From positions 1,054,001-1,118,000 of the forward strand of contig NZ_JQNB01000001.1 of NCBI RefSeq assembly GCF_000745005.1: DNA of 64,000 nt. Direction: 5' to 3'. The stretch is from Luteibacter sp. 9135 (GTDB lineage Bacteria > Pseudomonadota > Gammaproteobacteria > Xanthomonadales > Rhodanobacteraceae). The notes under the pieces are model-generated. The model was not told where the DNA came from and did no database searches. It was given only the letters and a program-made list of their open reading frames with translations. Position 1 is the stretch's first letter; the number at the start of each line of letters is the position of its first letter. Position numbers and translations under genes: made by a program. Positions 1 through 7,422 of the stretch are shown here, in pieces.

Positions 1-3000
1 GAGGATGAGATCCACGTGCGTGCTCGCGAGCACCGCCAGCGCCGCGGGTACGTCGATGGCCACGCGGCAATCCACGCCCCAACGGCCCAGCAGGGCCTGC
101 ATGCCCTCCAGGATGGTGTCGTCGTTGTCGAGGCACAGTACCGTCAGCGGCAGTTGCTCGCCGCCGGGACGCGCCATCGTCGGTGCGCGCTTGCGCGATA
201 CCGCCGCCGTGCGTGGCACGGTGATGCTGAAGCAGCTGCCACGCCCGACCCGCGAGCGCAGTCCCAGTGTATGGCCGAGGATGCCGGCCAGGCGCTCGCA
301 GATCGACAGCCCCAGGCCGAGACCTTTTTCGCCCCACGGCGACGGACGCTCCAGCCGCTGGAACTCACCGAAGATGCGTGCCTGCTGCTCCGGCGCGACA
401 CCGGGCCCCGTATCCCATACCTCGATGCGCAGATGGTCCCCCTCATGGCGCACCCCCAGCACGACGCCACCCGTGCGCGTGTAGCGCAACGCGTTGGAGA
501 GGAAGTTGGCCACGATGCGTCGCAGCAGCTGCGCGTCCGAGCGCACGGAAAGCGATGACGGCACTACGTGAAGCGTGAGGCCGCGCTGCTCGGCCACCAC
601 GGCAAACTGCTGCTTCAGCGAATCGAACAGGTCCGCGAGGGCGAAGGGGAGTACCTCGGGCCGGTAGCTGCCGGCATCCAGGCGCGAGACATCCAGCAAG
701 GCATCCAGCAGGTCCTCGGCCGCGCGGAACGACGCATCGATGCGTTCGGCCAGGCCGGCCGCTTCCGTGTCCAGGCCTGGATGTTGGCGCAGCGCCGAGG
801 TGAACAAGCGGGCGGCGTTCAACGGTTGCAGAAGGTCGTGGCTGGCGGCAGCAAGGAAACGTGTCTTCGACGCATTGGCCGCTTCCGCGTCGCGTCGCGC
901 CATCGCCGTGGCGTTCAACGCCTCCGACAACTCGGCCGTACGTACCTCCACCCGTTGTTCCAGGGTTTCGTTCGCATCGATAAGGGCCTGCTCCACGGTC
1001 TTGTACGCGGTGACATCGGTGAACGTGGTGACGAAGCCGCCGCCGGGTAGTGCGCGGCCGCGCATCTCGATCACCGTGCCGTCGGGGCGTACGCGCGAGA
1101 ACACGTGCGGCGAGCCGGCACGCATGTAGCGGATACGCTTGGCGACATGCTCGTCCACCTCGCCGGGCCCGCATTCGCCGAGCTCGGCGTTCCAGCGGAT
1201 CAGGTCCGCCACGGGCAGGCCGACGTAGACCATCCCTTCGGGATAGTCGAACAGCTCCATGTAGCGGCGATTCCATGCCACCAGGCGCATGTCGCCATCC
1301 ACGACGCTGATGCCTTGCGAGACGTTTTCCAGCGTCGTGGACAACAGTTCGCGGTTGAAGCGCAGTTCCTGCGAGGCTTCGTCGAGCAGCGCCATGGCCT
1401 CGGCGATGTCCAGTCCGGTACCGGACAGCGCACCCATCAGGATGCGTCGTGCGCTGGCCGCGCCCACGGCGCTCGCCAGCAGGCGTTCGGTGAACTGGAT
1501 CAACGGACGGTCCGCGGCATCCGACGACACCAGTGCCACGCCGTGGCGCTCGCCGTATTCATGGAACGCACGCGCGGTGACGCGCTCACCGACGATACGG
1601 CCGGCGATGGTGCCCAGGTCGCGCACGGTGACGCGACCGCGCCAGTCGCCGGCGCCGCCGGCGCTGCGCACGAAGGGATCGACGAACAGCGCCGCGTGCA
1701 GCCGCTCGGCCACGCTGGGTCGAAAGCGCAGGGAGATGAAGACCAGGCAGCCGACGTTGGTCAGCAGCGACCAGAAGGTGCCGTGCGTCACCGGCTCCCA
1801 GCCGGTCAGGTGGAACAGTTCCGTGGGTTTCAGCCAGGCAATGCCGAACGGCCCATCCCGCATCCATGAGGTACCGATCCATCCCGCACGCGTCATGGCG
1901 GGTAGCAGCAGGGTATAGGCCCACACGGCAAAGCCGGCCAGCAGGCCAACCTGCACGCCGCTGCGGCTGGCACCGCGCCAGTACAGGGCGGAGACGATGG
2001 CCGGCGCGAACTGCGCCACCGCAGCGAAGGAGAGCAGGCCCGTGGCGGCAAGGTTTTCCGCATCCGCGATGATGCGGTAGTAAACGTACGCCATGGCGGC
2101 CAGGCCGACGATCGCGATGCGTCGGATCAGCAGCACGGTGCTGGACAGGTCCGCGCGCTTCTCCAGGTCCAGGCGGCGGATGCGCAACAGCATCGGCATG
2201 ACCAGGTCGTTGCTGATCATCGTGGCGAGCGCCACCGCTGCGACGATCACCATGCCGGTGGCCGCGGAGAAGCCGCCGATGAAGGCGAGCAGGGCCATGC
2301 CCGTGTCGCCGTGTGCGAGCGGCAGGTTCAGTACCCACGCATCCACGTGGCCACCGGTCACCTGCGGCAGGCCCAGGCCGGCGCTGACGATCGGCAGCAC
2401 GGCGAGCGAGATCAGCACCATGTAGATCGGGAACAGCCAGCGGGCCCGGCGCAGGTCGCGCGGGTCCTCGCATTCCACCACGCCGATCTGGAACTGGCGC
2501 GGCAGGCAGAACATGGCGCAGAAGGCGAGCAGGGTCTGTGCGACGAACCCGGGCGGCATGCTGCCTTTCTCGATCTGCTGGAGCGGCGCCCGCAGCGTTT
2601 CCTGCAGGCCGGGGCCATGTCGCCAGGCGTAGATGCCGATGGCGACGAAGGCCAGCAGCTTGACCAGCGACTCCGCCGCCACGGCCAGCATCATGCCGTG
2701 GTGGTGTTCGGTGGCATCGATGGTGCGCGTACCGAACAGGATCGCGAAGACAGCGAGCAGGGCGGCGCACCACAGGGCCGTGTCACCGAACCACCACGCG
2801 GAGTTACCGGCGCCGAGCACGGCGAACGACATCGCCACGGCTTTGAACTGCAATGCGATGTACGGAATGATGGCGACCACGGCGATCACGGCCACCAGCG
2901 CCGCCAGGCCGTGCGACTTGCCGAAGCGCGCAGCGATGAAATCGGCGATCGAGGTGATGTTGCGCTCCCGGGCCACCAGCACCAGGCGCTCGAGCAGGCC

Positions 3001-3252
3001 GAAGCCCAGCACGAACAGCAGCAGCGGTCCCAGGTAGATCGGCAGGTAGGCCAGCCCGGAACGCGCCGCCGTGCCGACCGCGCCGTAGAACGTCCACGAC
3101 GAGCAATACACCGCCAGCGCCAGGCTGTAGACCAGGGGACGCAGTCGGGGTTGCCGCGGATACAAAGGACGACGGTCGCCCACGTAGGCGATGACGAACA
3201 GCAGCCCCACGTAAAGCAGGGCCACCAGCAGCAGAAGCCATCCTGCGATCAC
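1..3252 (-). CDS. Hybrid sensor histidine kinase with N-terminal SSF transporter domain (3' end cut by window)
   Basis: The reading frame opens at a GTG at 3252, behind a GGGGGAGCGAGG Shine-Dalgarno stretch, and stays open to base 1 (1084 residues visible). Roughly the first 500 residues are hydrophobic and form many membrane helices like sodium/solute symporters. They are followed by a linker, a PAS domain (around residues 640-730, FDYPEGMVYVGLPVADLI), a coiled coil, a HisKA box (AAASHDLLQPLNAARL, phospho-acceptor His about residue 805) and an HATPase_c domain with GEKGLGLGLSICERL. A receiver domain then begins (LTVLCLDNDDTILEGMQ), but its phospho-acceptor aspartate lies beyond the window. 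This architecture is that of CbrA/NahK-like SSF-PAS-kinase hybrids. It probably senses or transports a small solute in the inner membrane; the ligand cannot be told. No partner regulator is visible in the window. Confidence 0.88.
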   Translation of the reverse strand, partial: MIAGWLLLLVALLYVGLLFVIAYVGDRRPLYPRQPRLRPLVYSLALAVYCSSWTFYGAVGTAARSGLAYLPIYLGPLLLFVLGFGLLERLVLVARERNITSIADFIAARFGKSHGLAALVAVIAVVAIIPYIALQFKAVAMSFAVLGAGNSAWWFGDTALWCAALLAVFAILFGTRTIDATEHHHGMMLAVAAESLVKLLAFVAIGIYAWRHGPGLQETLRAPLQQIEKGSMPPGFVAQTLLAFCAMFCLPRQFQIGVVECEDPRDLRRARWLFPIYMVLISLAVLPIVSAGLGLPQVTGGHVDAWVLNLPLAHGDTGMALLAFIGGFSAATGMVIVAAVALATMISNDLVMPMLLRIRRLDLEKRADLSSTVLLIRRIAIVGLAAMAYVYYRIIADAENLAATGLLSFAAVAQFAPAIVSALYWRGASRSGVQVGLLAGFAVWAYTLLLPAMTRAGWIGTSWMRDGPFGIAWLKPTELFHLTGWEPVTHGTFWSLLTNVGCLVFISLRFRPSVAERLHAALFVDPFVRSAGGAGDWRGRVTVRDLGTIAGRIVGERVTARAFHEYGERHGVALVSSDAADRPLIQFTERLLASAVGAASARRILMGALSGTGLDIAEAMALLDEASQELRFNRELLSTTLENVSQGISVVDGDMRLVAWNRRYMELFDYPEGMVYVGLPVADLIRWNAELGECGPGEVDEHVAKRIRYMRAGSPHVFSRVRPDGTVIEMRGRALPGGGFVTTFTDVTAYKTVEQALIDANETLEQRVEVRTAELSEALNATAMARRDAEAANASKTRFLAAASHDLLQPLNAARLFTSALRQHPGLDTEAAGLAERIDASFRAAEDLLDALLDVSRLDAGSYRPEVLPFALADLFDSLKQQFAVVAEQRGLTLHVVPSSLSVRSDAQLLRRIVANFLSNALRYTRTGGVVLGVRHEGDHLRIEVWDTGPGVAPEQQARIFGEFQRLERPSPWGEKGLGLGLSICERLAGILGHTLGLRSRVGRGSCFSITVPRTAAVSRKRAPTMARPGGEQLPLTVLCLDNDDTILEGMQALLGRWGVDCRVAIDVPAALAVLASTHVDLIL

Positions 3253-3341
3253 GTCACCTCGCTCCCCCTTCGACAGCGTTTCGATTCTAAGGCACGCGGG
3301 CGCACTTGCCGTCGTTGCCGTTCCCACGCAGCATCGTCACC

Positions 3342-3968
3342 ATGCCCCAGCTCCCACCTATCCCGCCGCTCGCGGACGACGACATCCATGTCTGGCACAC
3401 ACCGTGGCCCGGCGGCAAAGGGGAAAGCCACTTCGCGGCGCTCGTCGCGGCATACGCCGGCCCCGGCGCACCGGCCATCGTTCGCGGCGACCAGGGCAAA
3501 CCCCTGTTGCCGCCACCCTTCGACAGCCTGGGCTTCAGCTGGTCGCACAGCGGCGATGTCGCGGTGCTGGCGATCGGCCGGGGGCGGGCGGGATTCCTGC
3601 TGGGCGTGGACGTGGAAACGGAGCGCCCGCGTGCCCGGGCCCTAGAGCTGGCCCGCCGCTTCTTCGCGGCGGATGAGGCCGCCTGGCTGGAAAGCCTTCC
3701 CGAGGATCGACGCGTAGCCGGCTTCCTTGCCTTGTGGACTGCCAAGGAAGCCGTGCTGAAGGCCCATGGTGGCGGGCTGTCCTACGGCCTGCACCGTGCC
3801 GCGTTCACGATCCGCGGGGAAGATGCGCTGCCACTCGCGTTCGATGGCGACCTCGGCCCGGCCGACGCATGGCAGGTGCGGGCGCTGCCGCTGGGCGAGG
3901 GAAGGCGGGGCGCGGTGGCCTGGCGTGGGGGTGAACGCCGGGTCCGCGTCTTCACATCTTCGCTTTGA
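3342..3968 (+). CDS. Sfp-type 4'-phosphopantetheinyl transferase
   Basis: A 208-residue protein that should transfer the phosphopantetheine arm of CoA to a serine of acyl- or peptidyl-carrier proteins. The two family signatures are present: GVDVE at residues 88-92 (Mg-binding Asp90, Glu92) and WTAKEAVLK at 132-140 (Glu136, Lys140). Length fits the Sfp/EntD/AcpT group. The frame is open upstream to a TTG at 3306, but the ATG at 3342 starts the conserved part; neither has a strong Shine-Dalgarno. It is divergent from the sensor kinase and followed by pdxJ, whose leader begins right behind it. No polyketide or peptide synthase is in the window, so the carrier substrate is unknown. Confidence 0.9.
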   Translation: MPQLPPIPPLADDDIHVWHTPWPGGKGESHFAALVAAYAGPGAPAIVRGDQGKPLLPPPFDSLGFSWSHSGDVAVLAIGRGRAGFLLGVDVETERPRARALELARRFFAADEAAWLESLPEDRRVAGFLALWTAKEAVLKAHGGGLSYGLHRAAFTIRGEDALPLAFDGDLGPADAWQVRALPLGEGRRGAVAWRGGERRVRVFTSSL

Positions 3969-4021
3969 ACCTTTTCGGCGTCGGCCGTGTCTCAGTTACG
4001 TGTGTGTGTGAGCCGTGGAGT

Positions 4022-4041
4022 GCGCCACAGGGAGGTGGCGC
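4022..4041 (+). promoter_or_regulatory. Hairpin presenting a Shine-Dalgarno in its loop
   Basis: GCGCCAC (4022-4028) and GTGGCGC (4035-4041) are perfect complements around the loop AGGGAG. The loop plus the first stem base read AGGGAGG, a strong Shine-Dalgarno, 9 nt before the ATG of the 21-codon leader ORF at 4045. Folding could gate translation of that ORF. Seen in sequence; the function is inference. Confidence 0.45.
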
Positions 4042-4044
4042 GTT

Positions 4045-4110
4045 ATGCTGGGAAGACAGTCATTACGCACGTCGCGAAGGTGGCGTGCGTTTTTTTTGGA
4101 CCGTCGATGA
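4045..4110 (+). CDS. Putative 21-residue leader peptide overlapping pdxJ start
   Basis: This small ORF begins with ATG at 4045, 9 nt after AGGGAGG, and encodes [20 protein letters not shown] followed by one more Arg. It is Arg-rich (seven Arg codons, including AGA, AGG and CGA, which should be rare in this GC-rich genome). Its TGA stop overlaps the pdxJ ATG as ATGA, the classic layout for translational coupling. The terminator-like stem at 4065-4097 lies wholly inside the ORF, so a translating ribosome would melt it. That is the geometry of an attenuator leader. No homologue is known to me; a chance ORF is the alternative. Confidence 0.4.
   Translation: MLGRQSLRTSRRWRAFFLDRR
4065..4097 (+). 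terminator. Intrinsic terminator or attenuator just upstream of pdxJ
   Basis: ACGCACG (4065-4071) pairs perfectly with CGTGCGT (4084-4090) across a 12-nt loop and runs into eight T residues (4090-4097), ending 9 nt before the pdxJ ATG. It has the form of a Rho-independent terminator, yet it lies after the likely promoter and inside the leader ORF. It may terminate readthrough from the transferase gene or attenuate pdxJ. Confidence 0.6.
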
Positions 4111-4850
4111 CCCTACTCAGCGTCAACCTCAACAAGATCGCCGTGCTGCGCAACTCGCGCGGCGGCAGCGAGCCCTCGATCGCCAAGGCCGCGCACACGT
4201 GCATCGATGCGGGCTGCGGCGGTATCACCGTGCATCCCCGGCCCGACATGCGCCACGTCACCCCGGCGGATGTCCGTGTCATTGCCGGCCTGCTGCGCGG
4301 TCGCGTGGAATACAACATCGAGGGCAATCCCTTCGCGGCGGCACGCGGCGCCTATCCCGGCCTGCTGGAACTGGCACGTGAAGTACGCCCCACCCAGGTG
4401 ACGCTGGTGCCCGACGGCGACGGCCAGATCACCTCCGATCACGGTTTCGATCTCACGGCCGACATCGAGACGCTCCGCCCCGTGGTGGCCGCGTTCCGCG
4501 AATTGGGCTGCCGCGTCAGCGTGTTCGTCGACGCCGGCGGCGCCGGGTTTGCGGAGGCCAGGGCTATCGGCGTCGACCGCGTCGAGTTGTATACCGGGCC
4601 CTACGCGGAGGCCTTCGAGCAGGGCGACGCGCGGCGCGAGCTGGCCGCGTTCGCCGACACCGCGCAGCGAGCGCAACAGGCGGGGTTGGCCGTGAATGCC
4701 GGCCACGACCTCAGCCAGGCCAACCTGGGCACGTTCAAGTCGGCCATCCCCGGGCTGGCAGAGGTGTCGATCGGCCATGCCCTGATCGGCGAGGCCTTGT
4801 ACGACGGCCTGTCGCGAACGGTACGCGCCTACCTCGATATTCTCTCGTAA
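4107..4850 (+). CDS. pdxJ: Pyridoxine 5'-phosphate synthase
   Basis: 247 residues. PdxJ condenses 1-deoxy-D-xylulose 5-phosphate with 3-amino-2-oxopropyl phosphate to give pyridoxine 5'-phosphate, the last ring-forming step of vitamin B6 synthesis in the cytoplasm. The N-terminus [18 protein letters not shown], the segment [40 protein letters not shown] and the C-terminal [15 protein letters not shown] are all typical of the TIM-barrel PdxJ family. The frame is open further upstream, but the ATG at 4107 matches the family start. It has no good Shine-Dalgarno of its own and overlaps the leader ORF stop, suggesting coupled translation. It is convergent with the exb genes; a Xanthomonas-like tonB-exbB-exbD1-exbD2-pdxJ neighbourhood is kept. 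Confidence 0.97.
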   Translation: MTLLSVNLNKIAVLRNSRGGSEPSIAKAAHTCIDAGCGGITVHPRPDMRHVTPADVRVIAGLLRGRVEYNIEGNPFAAARGAYPGLLELAREVRPTQVTLVPDGDGQITSDHGFDLTADIETLRPVVAAFRELGCRVSVFVDAGGAGFAEARAIGVDRVELYTGPYAEAFEQGDARRELAAFADTAQRAQQAGLAVNAGHDLSQANLGTFKSAIPGLAEVSIGHALIGEALYDGLSRTVRAYLDILS

Positions 4851-4856
4851 AAAAAA

Positions 4857-4878
4857 CCCCGCCGAGAGGCGGGGTTTT
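4857..4878. terminator. Bidirectional intrinsic terminator between pdxJ and exbD2
   Basis: CCCCGCC (4857-4863), loop GAGA, GGCGGGG (4868-4874), with an A-run before and TTTT after, so it can end both pdxJ (plus) and the tonB-exb operon (minus), which converge here. Confidence 0.9.
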
Positions 4879-4901
4879 CGTCTAACCGGACAGACCGTGG
4901 A

Positions 4902-5309
4902 TCAGTTCGAGTTGACGAAACCAATCTTGGTCAGGCCCTGGCCCTTTGCGTCGGAAAGCACGCGAGCCACGGCCTCGTACTGTGCCGCGTCGTCCGCGTC
5001 GATCTGCAGTTCCGGCTGGTTCGACTGCTGGGCGATCACCGCGATCTGGGCCTTGAGGCCAAGCTCGTCAACCGGCGTATCGTTCCAATAGAGCGAGCCA
5101 TCCTGGCGGATCTGCAGCCGGACGGGATCCGGCGGGTTCTCTGGGTTTTGCACGTTCGGATTCGGCTGCGGAAGATCGATCTTGATCTTATGCGACAGCA
5201 TCGGAGCCGTGATCATGAAGATGATCAGGAGCACCAGCATGACGTCGACGAGCGGCGTCACGTTGATGTCCGCCATGGGACCACCAGAGTTGCCTGAACT
5301 GAATGCCAT
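4902..5309 (-). CDS. exbD2: ExbD-type biopolymer transport protein, second copy
   Basis: 135 residues with one N-terminal membrane helix containing the conserved Asp of the proton path (INVTPLVDVMLVLLIIFMI, Asp22) and a periplasmic C-terminal domain. It belongs to the TonB-ExbB-ExbD motor that uses the proton gradient to energise outer-membrane receptors. It is the last gene of the operon tonB-exbB-exbD1-exbD2, 5 nt behind exbD1, to which it is clearly paralogous. In Xanthomonas campestris the second exbD is known to be dispensable for iron uptake but to affect plant interaction; whether that applies here is not known. Confidence 0.93.
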   Translation of the reverse strand: MAFSSGNSGGPMADINVTPLVDVMLVLLIIFMITAPMLSHKIKIDLPQPNPNVQNPENPPDPVRLQIRQDGSLYWNDTPVDELGLKAQIAVIAQQSNQPELQIDADDAAQYEAVARVLSDAKGQGLTKIGFVNSN

Positions 5310-5314
5310 TTTCG

Positions 5315-5728
5315 TTACTCCTTGCCGGTCGACATGAAGCCGACGTGGACCATACCGGCTTCCTTGGCATCGCCAAGGATCTTCTTCACCACCTTGTACT
5401 CGGTGGTGCGGTCCGCACGGATCTGGAGTTCCGGCTGCGGCGACTTCGCCGCCGCAACCGCGAACTGGGCCTTCAGTTCAGCCTCGCTGACTTCACCGTC
5501 ATTGAGGAAGTACGTACCGTCCGGCTTGACCGCGAGATCCATCGGTTCGACCGGGGTGTCATCCTTAACGTTCGGATTAGCCTTCGGCAGATCGATCTGG
5601 ACCTTATGGGACATCAGGGGTGCCGTGATCATGAAGATGATCAGCAGAACCAGCATCACGTCGACGAGCGGCGTGACGTTGATTTCCGACATCGGGCCAC
5701 CGCTGTTGCCACCGCTGGACATAGCCAT
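5315..5728 (-). CDS. exbD1: ExbD-type biopolymer transport protein, first copy
   Basis: 137 residues, same plan as its downstream paralogue: short Gly/Ser-rich cytoplasmic tail, one membrane helix with the functional Asp23 in INVTPLVDVMLVLL, then a periplasmic domain. Works with ExbB as the proton channel that drives TonB. It lies 11 nt downstream of exbB and 5 nt upstream of exbD2, so the genes are surely co-transcribed. The window's two TonB-dependent receptors are likely clients. Confidence 0.94.
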   Translation of the reverse strand: MAMSSGGNSGGPMSEINVTPLVDVMLVLLIIFMITAPLMSHKVQIDLPKANPNVKDDTPVEPMDLAVKPDGTYFLNDGEVSEAELKAQFAVAAAKSPQPELQIRADRTTEYKVVKKILGDAKEAGMVHVGFMSTGKE

Positions 5729-5739
5729 GGGTCAGCTCC

Positions 5740-6507
5740 TTACTTCTTGACGACGACCGGCGCCGTACCTTCGACGCGAGCGCCGGTGGCGAAGAAGTCG
5801 TGCAGGTCATGCGCGAATTCGTCGAACTTGGCGTAGGTCAGGCGGTTGGAGCGCATGAAGAAGTTGTACGCGAGCACGGCCGGGATAGCGGTGAACAGAC
5901 CGAACGCGGTCATGATCAGCGCCTCACCGACAGGACCGGCGACCTTGTCCATCGATGCGGAACCCGAAGCGGCGATACCGATAAGTGCGTGGTAGATACC
6001 CCACACCGTACCGAGTAGACCGATGAACGGGGCCGAGGAGCCGACCGTGGCGAGCAGGGTCAGGCCACCTTCCAGACGCAGGCTCTCACGAGCGACGGCC
6101 TGGCGGAGTGCGCGATCGATGAATTCCGAACGCGACAGCGTTTCGGCGAGGCGACCGCCAGCAGCCTGCTGGTGGTGAGCGACGGCCGAAGCGGCATCGA
6201 GCGCGATCTTCGAGAACGGTTCGCCCTTCGGCTGCTCTTCGAGCATACGAATGGCTTCCTGCGTCGACGAGGTGTTCCAGAAACCCTGGATGACCTTGTC
6301 GGCGCGGGCCCGCACCATGCTGTTACGGATGAAGTTGGCGACGATGAAGTACCACGAGAGTACGGACATCGCGACCAGCACCACGAACACGATCCAACCG
6401 AGGAAGTCGAAGTTGTGAATGAGGTGGTCGAAGCCCATCTGCTTGAGGGCATCGGCGTTGGAGTTTTGACCTGGCTGAGCAGGCTGAGCGGAGGTGTCTT
6501 GCAACAT
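5740..6507 (-). CDS. exbB: ExbB/TolQ/MotA-family proton channel protein
   Basis: 255 residues with three predicted membrane helices (about 32-54, 150-180 and 198-220). The second and third carry the family motifs VGSSAPFIGLLGTVWGIYHA and GEALIMTAFGLFTAIPAVLAYN. It forms the oligomeric inner-membrane channel of the TonB motor around ExbD. Direct neighbours tonB upstream and exbD1 downstream decide for ExbB rather than TolQ or MotA; no tolA, tolB or pal is nearby. Confidence 0.94.
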   Translation of the reverse strand: MLQDTSAQPAQPGQNSNADALKQMGFDHLIHNFDFLGWIVFVVLVAMSVLSWYFIVANFIRNSMVRARADKVIQGFWNTSSTQEAIRMLEEQPKGEPFSKIALDAASAVAHHQQAAGGRLAETLSRSEFIDRALRQAVARESLRLEGGLTLLATVGSSAPFIGLLGTVWGIYHALIGIAASGSASMDKVAGPVGEALIMTAFGLFTAIPAVLAYNFFMRSNRLTYAKFDEFAHDLHDFFATGARVEGTAPVVVKK

Positions 6508-6560
6508 AACGCTACCCTTGGGAAGTCAAGCGTGAACTTAAAAGATGTAAGTGTGGGGGC

Positions 6561-7223
6561 TTACAGCTGGTTTAGGTTGAACGTAACGGGGACACGTGCA
6601 TAGCCTTCGACGGCAGCACCGCCTCGCTTGCCCGGGTTGAATCGCCAGTTCCTTGCGGCATCCTCCGCGGCTTTGTCCAATTCGCGGAAACCGCTCGACT
6701 GGTCAACCTTGATGTCTTTCGGCGCACCGTCGACACCCACGAGGACCAGAAGAACCACCGTACCTTCATGCCGCTGACGGACCGCCTGCGGCGGATACTT
6801 TGGCGGGTTACGCTGACGGTACGACAGATTTTCGCTCGGCGCGATATCCGCCGGCGGAGCAGGCGGCGCGGGAGGCGCCGGCGGCGGAGCCGGAACAGGA
6901 TTCGAGCTCGCTTCCTCGACAGCCGGCGGCGGTGGAGCCGGCGGCGGCGGAGTCGGCGGCGGCTTCACCTGCTGGATGATCTTCGGCGGCGGCTGCTTGG
7001 GGGGTTCGGGCGGCGGCGGCGGCGGAGGGGGCGGGGGCGGCGGCGGTTCGATAAAATCGACCTGCACGACTTTCTCTTTCTGCTTTTCCTGCGACTTCGG
7101 CGGCGCCATGGGCGCGACCAGCAGCAGGAAGGCGAACGAGTGCAACGCAATGGCGACTGCCAATGCGCTGGTGCGCCCCCAACTGAACGGCGCTTGGCCG
7201 GTTGATTCGTTACTTGAGGCCAT
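6561..7223 (-). CDS. tonB: Energy transducer TonB
   Basis: 220 residues. There is one N-terminal membrane anchor (about 18-40, ALAVAIALHSFAFLLLVAP), then a periplasmic spacer very rich in Pro, including an unbroken run of 13 prolines (about residue 63), and a C-terminal TonB domain with NPPKYPPQAVRQRHEGTVVL and the usual closing strand FNLNQL. It carries energy from ExbBD to outer-membrane receptors. First gene of the operon tonB-exbB-exbD1-exbD2. The long Pro run will probably need EF-P for smooth translation and is a slippage-prone G/C tract at the DNA level (about 7008-7047). Confidence 0.95.
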   Translation of the reverse strand: MASSNESTGQAPFSWGRTSALAVAIALHSFAFLLLVAPMAPPKSQEKQKEKVVQVDFIEPPPPPPPPPPPPPEPPKQPPPKIIQQVKPPPTPPPPAPPPPAVEEASSNPVPAPPPAPPAPPAPPADIAPSENLSYRQRNPPKYPPQAVRQRHEGTVVLLVLVGVDGAPKDIKVDQSSGFRELDKAAEDAARNWRFNPGKRGGAAVEGYARVPVTFNLNQL

Positions 7224-7278
7224 CAGTCACTATCAAGAGCTAATCAAGCGGAAGTGAGCCCGCACTGCTCTTCCGGCG

Positions 7279-7300
7279 TTCGGCAATTGACATTGCCGAA
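7279..7300. promoter_or_regulatory. Perfect inverted repeat in the tonB upstream region
   Basis: TTCGGCAAT (7279-7287) and ATTGCCGAA (7292-7300) form a 9-bp palindrome with 4-nt spacer TGAC, 56-77 nt upstream of the tonB ATG. It could be a repressor operator or a 5'-UTR hairpin. It does not look like a Fur box. The rest of the 199-nt gap 7224-7422 shows no gene. Confidence 0.4.
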
Positions 7301-7422
7301 AACGCAGGTTTCTGCAAGCGGAAAGATATGCAAGTTACACCAGCATATGGCGTTTGTATAGCGCCTGAAGGGAGGATTCGTGACGACGTTAAATCCTCCA
7401 CTTTTCAGCACTTTACAAGCGC

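Noticed and set aside
2311..3645. 444-residue plus-strand ORF
   Set aside because: Antisense to the SSF-kinase; Gln/His/Arg-rich composition typical of a shadow frame in GC-rich DNA.
4000..4009. GTGTGTGTG tract before the pdxJ leader as simple-sequence repeat
   Set aside because: Too short (under five units) to be a phase-variable repeat.
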